A stretch of 64,000 nt of DNA from Tetrapyrgos nigripes (Eukaryota > Basidiomycota > Agaricomycetes > Agaricales > Campanellaceae). Both the position numbers and the translations under genes were made by a program. The notes beneath the pieces are model-generated. The model was given only the letters and a program-made list of their open reading frames with translations, searched no databases and was not told where the DNA came from. The DNA lies in contig JAACJM010000195.1 of assembly GCA_013368315.1 (NCBI GenBank), positions 62,001 through 126,000 of the forward strand, read 5' to 3'. Every line of letters begins with the position of its first letter. Position 1 is the first letter of the stretch. Positions 44,822 to 55,100 of this stretch are shown one piece after another.

Positions 44822-47537
44822 ATGCCACCAAAAACTTCCAAGTAGATCATCCTTTCTCTTCATGATGTTATACTCTTCTAATCGTCACACAGAAACCCAC
44901 CTCAAGCATACATCGACGACGAGGCAGAGGAAGAGCAAAGTGGGGCTTCAGGGACTGAATCTGAACAGGAACTTAGCGATTATTCTCTAAAGTAACCTTT
45001 ATTTTCGTCAAGCTCTACTTCAGTATTAACCTGTTTCAGACATAGGAATAAAAACTCGTCAGCGCACAGCCAGTACGTCTCTACAGAATCTTTTACATTC
45101 ATTTATGCTAACTGATCATTGATAGATCTGAAGAGTCTTCCTATTCAGAACCTGAGCAAGTGTCCTCTGTTGCTGGTGACGAAGAGTAGGAAGTTATCTC
45201 ATCTTTCGGGACTTTTTTCTTACGAATACCTTTAGGCCAGTTGATAAAGAGTATCAGCCGGAGTCAGATAAACTCGTGGTCGACCAGTAACTTTTTTTTT
45301 TTTCCGTTGTCTTTCATCTCTAATGGTGATGTTTGTGATACAAGGAGACGTTCAAAGAGAACCAAACCAAACGTTAAAGAATCTCTAAGTACTCCAAAAA
45401 GCTCAGCTAAGTGAGTATTATAACTTTTTCGCTCCTTACACTCCTTTAAATTGACAATACCAGGGTTATGGGAAAGTCGCCATGGAAAGGATATGTCATC
45501 GTCACCGATGATGACGATCCACCAGAGCCTTCTTTTGCAGAGCGCGGCAAAAGGTGAATCTTCTGTGTTTCTGAGCAGTTCGTTGCATTATTAGCTGACT
45601 TGTTTCTTGCAGAAAAGGCAAATCTGTTGAGAAAAGGTCAGACTTGACGACAGAGATGGAATTTGGACAGATCAATACGTCGAATAAGTGAGTAAATCCA
45701 ATCTAATGTATCTACGACTCTAATTCAGCTATTTATAGACCATCTAAAAAGTCACCAAAGTCGTCAGCAGATTTGCAGGAAGCCGACAAGAACGATACTA
45801 TGGTGTCCCCCAAACAGTAAATCTCAACTTAATTATTTTCTTGTTTCGATTCTCATTACTCCATCACCCGTTTAGTGTCAAAAAATCTGCTTCAGCAAAG
45901 AAACATGGACGGTACGGGTTTTCCTTTCAATCTTTTCAAAACATGATTGGCTGAACTTAACATTATCCTTAGTGATCTTGACGATGAGGAATTTATTGAG
46001 ACGCCGAAGAAGAAAAAATCTTCGGGAAAGAAACATGGACGGTATGGCTTTTGCTTCCAATATTCTCAAAACATGATTGGCTGAACTTGACATTATCCTT
46101 AGTGATCTTGACGATGAGGAATTTATTGAGACGCCGGAGAAGAAAAAATCTTCGGGAAAGAAACATGGACGGTATGGCTTTTGCTTTCAATATTCTCAAA
46201 ACATGATTGGCTGAGCTTAACATTATTATTAGTGATCTTGACGACGAGGAACTTATTGAGGCGCCAAAGAAGAAAAATCAACGGTGAGTTCGTATACCGT
46301 TCCTGTCTTGTTTTTGGTATACATATAATTGTTGTGACAGGTTTGCCACGTCTTCGACCGAGAGCAAAGGGAAAGGAAAAGCTGACCCAACCCGAGATGG
46401 AAATTCAAGCGAGCCAGCTGAGCCAATCTCCGGTTGGAGCTTGCGGAAAAAATATCAAGATCCATTTCTCCATTCAAAATACGACATGTATTCCAACCGT
46501 CCGAATTTGCCGTAAGAAATGGCGATGCTAACGTTCTTTACTAGTTACGCTGTTTTTCGGTCGTATAACGGAGCCTCCGATGATCTCAAAGTTGTGAAAT
46601 TTTCTAACATGCAAGCTGAGGCCCCGAAGTCTTTCACCAAAGAAATTCAAAAGTGAGTGCTTCGGATTTTAAATTCATAGTAAAAAGTAACATGAAAGTA
46701 ACACAATCACAGGTTAACGGCAACAGCTCTTCTTTTTGAATGATATCGACAAATTGTAAACCCTGCCAGAGTTGACCCGAGTGTTCTCAAATCCGAAGGA
46801 TTAGGTCCTGGCAAAGTTGGAGCAAAACTGGTCATCTCCCCTTCGCAGCCAGGAGCAGCTACAACTGCTGCAGTGTTACTCACCACAGGCGTTGTCATAT
46901 CTTCCCATGTCTTAAAGCCGGAGAAGGTTTCTACAAGCAAGAAAATTGAGCTGCTGATGTTTGATCAGGAACATCAATCAACTTCTAGTTTGATTTGTTA
47001 TTTGTTTTCCAGAGCTGGGTTCGTACATAATGGCTATCGAAATGGGATAGTCAGTATTTCGACGATGCCGGAACGCTTCAGGATGTCAGATAGTAAGCAT
47101 CAACAAATACATATTACTTGGTATTAACAATCAGATTAGACTCTAGCGCTGGAGCATCTGAAGGAGACTGGGGAGTGTCGCAACAGTCAATGTCCAACCC
47201 TCAACTATCAGTCACTAATCATTATTCCAGAGCAACTGACTATAGTAAGCAGCTTGAAACCTTTATCTTCGATAATACAGAAATTTACTTTTTACTAGTT
47301 CCCGTATTTGATGGTCGTCCAGGAAGACCTAATCATGCTAAAGGATTCCGATTCACGAAGAAGGATTGGGATACAATTTCCACCCGACCTTTATACACGA
47401 AGGAGATACCGGCTGATAGCATATGTTCAGTGGGATACACAACTGGCTATTATGTCGGTTCAGGTCAAGATACGCTTGCTTTCAACCTCAAGTTTATCAT
47501 ACTGTTGACTGATCCGATTAAACGAACCAAGAAATAG
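44822..47537 (+). CDS. Multi-exon conserved hypothetical protein with a triplicated Lys-rich exon
   Basis: ATG at 44822 (MPPKTSK) opens about 15 short exons. The N-terminal half is acidic and Lys/Ser-rich (ESEQELSDYSLK, SEESSYSEPEQVSSVAGDEE, RRSKRTKPNVKESLSTPKSS, GYVIVTDDDDPPEPSFAERG), probably disordered and nuclear. A repeated exon follows. The C-terminal half is folded-looking (LKSEGLGPGKVGAKLVISPS, FDGRPGRPNHAKGFRFTKKD, TKEIPADSICSVGYTTGYYV) and ends at 47537. I know similar C-terminal sequences in mushroom proteins of unknown function. A TGA at 46741-46743 in LLFE-stop-YRQIV replaces what was probably CGA (Arg), so the full product may not be made. Some exon borders near 46500 are uncertain. 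Confidence 0.55.
45876..46290 (+). repeat. 130-bp tandem repeat comprising exon plus intron
   Basis: The unit is a 69-nt exon followed by a 61-nt intron. Exon copies start at 45973, 46103 and 46233, exactly 130 bp apart; a partial older copy ends at 45911. The exon is 23 codons in the same phase at both ends (DLDDEEFIETPKKKKSSGKK..), so each added unit extends the protein without shifting the frame. The last exon is shortened to 51 nt (17 codons). Introns have GT...TTAG borders; the copies differ by only a few bases. Confidence 0.92.
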
Positions 47538-48528
47538 TCGGTTTTGAATAGGCATGGTCAACAAGAAGTTATAACTGAGTCTGTACTTTTACTCTAACCT
47601 TATTATCTTTTGTCTGTTGATCTTTTGCTGTATGTACGATATATATTCAAGAAGTCCAATGAAAATAATGTGTACTATATAACATTTTCTTTCGATCTTT
47701 CAGTGTATGTACGATATGTATTCAAGAAGTCTAATAATAATAATGTGTACTATAGAAAGTGAGTGTTACTCTTTCAGAGGCGCAGTCATCCCTATTGTAG
47801 TCTATCGAAATAGCTCTATACCCGAAACCCGATTTCCCAAAAGCTCACAGTCACCCTCTGCACTGTCTTCATTCCAACGCCTACCCTCTTTACCACTTCG
47901 GGCATAGGAACTGAAACTAATTCAGGCACTGCAAGTGGGTGAACGACGACGCTTGCACGGAATGGTCAGTAGAAGTTAGTGTGCAGGTTTGGTGCAGGTG
48001 TTTCTCTCTGGTGAACTATTAGTGGACTTGTGAAGAAAAACTTTCCAGTACTCACATACCCTCTCAATTTCCAACCCACAGCTTATATCCCCAGATCCAG
48101 AGCAGCGTTCAGTATGAGGTTCCTTTTCCCTTGTTAGAACTAGACCAGTGTCCGCCACAGCCGCAGCAACACAAACCCTAACCCCAACAACATCAATCCA
48201 TCATCATTCGCGACAACGACAACGACTTCCTCCCCTTCATCTTTATACCCCCACCGCAGCAGCATACACGAAGATGTTCTGCAAAAACAAGTCATTGGAC
48301 GCTTCAAGACACTAGAACAATGGGGGGACCGTATACCAACTACATTTTTGTCAGCGGCTCTGGGTAAATACATCTGAGAGGGGCATCGCGCGGCGGCTTT
48401 TTCCCTTTCTTTCATCCAACGGCTGTAGCCTCAGAGCCTGTTATTGGGACTGCTTGAGGAACGAGCTTACGTCCATCACTACATTTGGATTGCTGAGAGT
48501 TCAGTATTTCTGTTTGGTGGTTTTATGC
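47538..48528. other. Intergenic region with a 75-bp tandem duplication
   Basis: At 47631-47755 a TATGTACGATATATATTCAA-containing segment is repeated with a 75-bp period (second copy at 47706). The rest, up to the Helitron frame, holds no supported gene. If this region contains the Helitron left end, I could not identify it. Confidence 0.5.
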
Positions 48529-48828
48529 TGAGTCCATCGTACTAGTGTGGCTTTCTCAAATTGCGTCCGTGGCTATGATCCGAGTCACGACTCACTCTCG
48601 CGGCTTTTTTGCCGATTTCGTGTTTCATCAAGTGTAGGGGTTGCCGTGAGGCTCGCGGCTCATTTCGTCTCTCCTTTCATACCATCATGTACCCTCTTAA
48701 CAGTGTTTTGTGCTACATTGCTTGCACTACTCTTGACTGCTCTTGGCTATGGCAACCTCTTTCGTAGTTCTGTTGACTATGATCGTTACTCTGGCTCGAA
48801 TCTTTCTGCTATACAATTTCTATATAAC

Positions 48829-49101
48829 GGCTCAACGCCGTTTGGCCCAATGCCATCTAAATATAGCGGCTCAATGCCGTTTGGCCCAATGCCATCTAAA
48901 GATAGCAGCTCAACGCCGTTTGACCCAGTGCCATTCAAAGATAACAGCTCAACGCTGTATGACCCTGCGTCATTCCAATACAACGGCTCAATGCCGTACG
49001 GCCTAATGCCATACCAGTATTACGACTCAACATTGTATGGCTCAACGTCACTCGATTATAATAGTTCAAAGCTATCCCACCCATTCAACTTACAGAATGA
49101 C
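48829..49101 (+). repeat. 39-bp coding minisatellite, 6-7 units
   Basis: Thirteen-residue units of the type GSTPFGPMPSKYS follow one another in frame (GSMPFGPMPSKDS, SSTPFDPVPFKDN, SSTLYDPASFQYN ...) and degenerate towards the right. The first in-frame ATG of the Helitron gene lies in unit 1. Variable numbers of units would change protein length but not frame. Confidence 0.85.
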
Positions 49102-52100
49102 TGTAGCTTGATTTCGTCTCGCAAAGCTAATGTCTTAATCTCTTCCTATGTTTATCATTCCACCTTTAGAGTGAGAATGCACTTCATAGCATCTGGTGAT
49201 CTGGTATTCTTTTTTAGATTTGTTGTCAATCAACCTTTGCGACATACTATTATTGATCAAGTACTTGGCCATGTAAAGCATTTTATGATCTTTGTTCAGC
49301 GTTCATATACTGCCTATGGGCTTGTTGATGATACTTTTTATTCGATTACTCCTGATAATAGTGTGTTGGCATGTTTCCGACAGAGTGTTGCAGCGACATC
49401 TCGATTGACGCACTTGTTTCTATTAAGATCACTATTTTATCGGCATGACTTTTTGGCTAGACTCAAATCAATCAGCGCTTGTACAACATCTTGTCTGCTC
49501 GGACAATATTGGGAAGATTTGACCTTCAATTTCATTGGTTACCGTTTACTTTCAAATTCTACTAACCTTTGCTCACCTTGGCAATTTCAAGCTTCATGTA
49601 ACATTGATATGTGTTTACAATCACGCGCTATACTGTGTAAATATGCCATTATATCTCTAGCTAATATTGCTCACTATCATTCTCTCCTTCACTTACTTGA
49701 TTTTCTGGTACATTTACGTCCTGAATTAACAGTTAGTCAAAGTGAAAGTGAAAAATCTTACCATCATTCTCTCCTGGGTGGTGGCAAAGGGGCAGCACCT
49801 ACATGTTTATTTTCAGATCTGGAAAGATATTTACTTTTTCCTTGCAGTATAAATAATCCAGGTTCTACAATGTATCGATTTCACAGTTTTTCTGAATCTG
49901 TCTCAAGTTCAGCAGCCAATCCTTTACTATTATATGCATTTGTACCACCAACTAAATTGTGTCAGTCTCTGACTTTTAGATCATTACGACAGTTAGCTAG
50001 ATTTCATAATGTTCAATTTTCAAACACTGTGAAGTCTCAAGTTCAAGGCTTATTAAGTGATCATGTATGTGACTCAGAATGCACAAGCCCTGTTGCCATA
50101 TTTGAACCTATTGACCCTGTTCAAGTCAAACCTCTTGCTTCATTTCCTCCTTTGCCTCCTTCAGAAAATCTAATGAAAAAAATTATACATGACTGGTGTG
50201 CTGATTTTTCTAGATCAGCAGTGGAAGAAGGTGGATGTGCAGTATGTGGTCAGCTTAAGCTGATGTCTACGCTGCTGCCAATTAAGCAAGTAAAAAAGCT
50301 ACTCAATGTCCTTAGAGTTACTGGTGTCACCCGGAAAGAGCGACAAACCAGTTCTGATGAGATAACTGGTGTATCTGGGGCTGTTATAGATGACTCATGT
50401 TCCAGAGTGTGTACTGATTGTAGAGTCTCTCTAAGAGATGGAAAAATTCTGAGAATTTCCTTGGCAAATGGATTCTGGCTTGGAAATATTCCACCTCAGT
50501 TACAGTGCTTAAATTTTGTTGAGAAATTACTTGTTCAAAAGGTACGGACCAATTGTTGTTTTGTACGTGTGTCTTCAGGTATGAGAAAGATGATTTCTCA
50601 TGTCATAGCCTTTGACTCACCAGTTATGAAAGTTTATGATGTTCTGCCTCCACCACCAGAAGATCTTGACGAAGTTTTGGCAATAATGTTTACTGGACCT
50701 TGCAAACCTACAGAAAAAGACTATAAACGAACTCCAATGCTTGTTAGACGTAAACAAGTGTTTGAAGCTTTAACTTGGCTTCGATTGAACCATCCTGCAT
50801 ATGAAGATGTAAAAATCTCGATGGACAATCTCAATAAGTATCCTGAGGATACACCACCAGTCACTGTAGCGTTTAAAGAGATGCAGTCAGAAGGTAACAG
50901 AATACCTGAAGCTACAAGTATTCATGACAATGAATTAGAAACTGGAACTGAGCTAGGCAGCGTTCCATTTGTAGTGCATGGGATCACAGGTGAACAGCTG
51001 CAGAATACTTCTGTGGAGCTCCAGAAAGCTAAGGCTTTAGCTTATTTAAAATCACAAGGTAAGTTTCTTGCTGTTGGACATAGTGAGAAAAGCTCTACTA
51101 TGTTCAACAATCCCCTGTTGTATCCCTCCATTTTCCCCTGGCTTTTCCCTTATGGCATGGGTAGTATTGGCATGACCACACTTAAATCATTTTCTGAAAA
51201 AAGTCACAAAAAATACTTTATGAACTATCATGATCAGAGATTCCAGAGTGATCCATTGTTTAGCTTTGTAGCTTTTAGCCATGAACAAGTCAAAAAGACT
51301 ACAAGTAATGGCTTTGCACTCACACAAAAAGAAAGCTTCTCTGCAATTGCAGATCGTATTTTAAACTTGAATCCACATGTATTGAACACTTTGATAGACA
51401 AACTGAGCAAAGGTGGAATAGTACGGCCTGAGACAGAAGAAGAGAAATTGTGCTATGAGGTTATTCAAGATCTGGACCACGTAGGTGGTACAGTTAAAGG
51501 ATCTATGTCCAGTAAAAAATTCTTGCGAACTGAGCTCTGGTCTCTAATCTCATACCTTGGGGCACCATCTTGGTATATTACTTTTGCACCATCTGACCTA
51601 ACTCATCCTTTGTGTTTGTATTATGCTATCTCTGATGAGACTTTTGACCTGAATCTTAATCTTCCTAATGATGAAAGAACTAGGAAAATTATTAATAATC
51701 CTGTTGCTGGTGCCAAGTTCTTTGATTTTATGGTTCAGATGTTTATCAAGCATATATTAGGAGTTGACACTGACCATGATGGTGTTTTTGGAAAAACTTC
51801 GGGCTATTTTGGCACCATTGAACAGCAAGGAAGATTGACTCTCCATCTTCATATGCTTCTCTGGATTGCAAACAGCCTGTCTCCACAACAGATAAGAGAT
51901 GCTATATTAAAAAATGAAAATGATTTCCAAAGAAGAATAGTTGAGTACTTAGGATCTGTTCATTGTGGAGATTTCATGACTGGCACTCAGGAAGAAGTTG
52001 AACAAAATCTTCAAACTGCCTCAGGAAATGAAGATTATGTTAATCCCTTGTACTCTTTGCCTCAGTGTCCTCCAATAGAGTGTTTATGTACCAGCACTGA

Positions 52101-55100
52101 AAACTGTGAGCCATGTCAGGCCTGGACTGCCAAATATCAGCAAGAAGTGGACGATATTCTAAGCCGAACTCATATACACAAATGCAAATCTACCTTAACC
52201 AAGCAAGGAACAAGAAAGGTAGGCAAAGATTACCTAGGTTGTCTTGACAATAAATTTGGCACTTGCAAAGCCAGGTTTCCACGAGAAACATTTCCAACAA
52301 CGCAGGTTGATACTGAGACTGGTGCCCTGAGAATGAAAAAGACAGAAGCTTGGATTAACACCTATAACCAAACAGTCACATATCTACTCAGATGTAACTC
52401 AGATGTCTCTTCATTGCTATCAGGCACAGCAATCAAGGCTGTTGTCTTATATGTGACTGAGTATATTACAAAATGGAATCTGAACACTCATGTGATTTTT
52501 GAAGTTATTCGTACAATTCTACAAAGGAATGCTGAGATGCTGACTGGTACTTTACCTCGCCATGAAAAGGCAAGAAAAATTATTACACAAATTGTCAACT
52601 TATTGACAGTCAAGATGGAGCTAGGGGCACCAATGATTGCTTTGTATCTTCTAGATAAACCAGATCATTACACAAGTCATGAGTTCAAATCATTTTACTG
52701 GAAAGACTTTGTCAGTGAAGCTCGTAGATTTTGGCAGGAACCAGATCAGCTGCAGGTTGAAAATAAAAATCATGAAAAAGTAGTTGTGATCCAACATAAT
52801 GGTAAGTTAGTAGGCTTTTCCTCAGTTTTTGATTATATATACCGTCCAGAAGCTTTAAGCGAGATGACATTATATGAATGGGTATGCCAATGTGAACGTG
52901 TCAAACTGGCAGCAAATAAAAGAGATGTCAATGACCCTGATGATGAGATCTCAGAACGCTATGATAGTAGTAGTGAAGACTCATCTTTCTCTGATGAAGA
53001 AGATACATATAGACCTCAAAATACATTGAAAAAAAGTTTGGCAAATAAACCTTTGACAAAGAACGTGCTGCCAAAGAAAGGACATCCTTTTGTGCATGAA
53101 CATCCCTTAGCTAGCACCCATTACTTGCGCATTCATGATAAGAGAAATATTGTACCTAATTTCATAGGACCTTCACTACCGAGAAGGAATAAGGGTGACA
53201 GGGAATACTACTGTTCAGTCATGTTGACATTTTTCAAACCGTGGAGAACTGGAAAAGATCTCAAGGAGAAAAAGGAGACTTGGGATAGTGCATTCCTTGA
53301 CTATCAATTTTCTGCTCAACAAAAATTCTTGATGGATAATTTTGAACTTCGATTTGAATGTTTAGATTCGAGAGATGACTACCATACACAGAGAAAGGCA
53401 CAGAGTCTAGGAATTGATCCTTCAAAGCTTGAGCCTGACTTTGATGATGGAATTCATTTTGATCCATTTAAATGTTCAGATGACAGTCTAGGTGTTCGGG
53501 AACGACGCAGGCAGTTAGACATGCAAGAGATGACAGATTTACTGGCCAATACGGGATGGACAAATGCAAAGTGTGATTTGAAAAGCCATATACCAGCTTC
53601 TTTTGATTATCCTTCAATGAGTCCAGCTGCATGGAGGTTGGAAATTGCAAAAATGAAGTCAAATGTGATAACAAATAAACTGAAGGAAAACAAAGACCAG
53701 CAATACAACTTTCCTAATAAATATCCTGACCAGGTAGAAGTCCTTGATCAACATATGCTTGAAGAGAAACTTCGAAGCAATCAGACTCAAAAACTTATAG
53801 ATGATTTATGTCTTGAATTTAGTTTGAATCTAGAGCAAGAACGGGCGTTTCGTATTGTTGCAAACCATGCAGTTAGTTCTATTTCAGACCAGTTAAAGAT
53901 GTATATAGGTGGCATGGCAGGTACTGGTAAAAGTCAAGTGCTGAAAACTCTGAGAGAATTTTTCAAGAGAAGGCTTCAGAGCCAACGCATGATAGTAGTT
54001 GCACCAACTGGCACAGCAGCTGCTTTGCTTCAAGGTTCCACTTATCACTCTGTGTTTGGTATTAATTCATCAGAGGAAGGCGAGTTTTGGAAGATGTCTG
54101 CATCACAGATTTGTTCCAGACTTAGTGGAGTAGATTATGTATTTTTAGATGAAGTTTCAATGCTTTCTTGTAAAGACATGTATAAAATCAGTGCTAAAAT
54201 TGCTTCTGCCTTGAATCGCCCTCTGCTTCCATTTGGTGGCATGAACATGATATTTGCTGGTGATTTTGCTCAATTGCCTCCAGCTATGGGTGGTGAAAAT
54301 GTATCACTGTATAGCCATACCATAGGAACCAGTTCATCAGACCAACATGCTAGTATTGGGAAATATTTATGGCATCAAATCAACACTGTAGTGCTCCTGA
54401 GAAAAAACTGTCGGCAGACCGGAAGTTCTATCAGAGATGTAAAATTTCGTCAAGCTTTAGAAAATATGAGATATAAACAGTGCACTGCAGAGGATATTAC
54501 TTTGTTGCGGTCTTTGATCTCAGATCCTTCCAATGAATCTCGTTCTATTGATAACCCTCGTTTCTGGAACACTTCAATTATTTTGACTTACAATAAACAT
54601 AAAGACGTAGCTAATGAACTAGGAACTAAACGGTTTGCAGCAGAGACTGGTCAAATGCTTGCACACTTTTTCTCTGAAGATGAGGAAGTTGTTTTTGATG
54701 AACTTCCCTCAAAAACTCATGATCGAAAACGTAAACGGAGAAAGGCTACAAAGCACAAAATCAATGATGAAGTACAGCAGCAGCTCTGGAAACAGTCACC
54801 TTCTACCAACAATATGCAGATTCCTGCAACTCTATCTTTATGCAAAGGACTACCTGTAATGATCCGCTTCAATGGCGCAACTGAGCTCTGTATAACCAAG
54901 GGTCAAGAAGGCACTGTTCATGGCTGGCAAGCTGGTAAAGGAAGGCATGGTCAACTAGTTCTCAAAGTGCTATATGTTAAATTGGAAAAGCCCTCAACAG
55001 ATGTCCAGTTCAAAGACCTTCCTCTCAATGTTGTTCCTATTACCCCAAATACAAGGCGTATTAACTGTAAACTACCTGATGACCGAATCATTCAGATCTC

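Noticed and set aside
48547..48849. N-terminal extension of the Helitron frame with a membrane-like hydrophobic stretch
   Set aside because: It has no ATG (the frame opens after a TGA at 48529 and its first start-like codon is GTG), so I do not count it as protein, although an upstream exon could supply a start.
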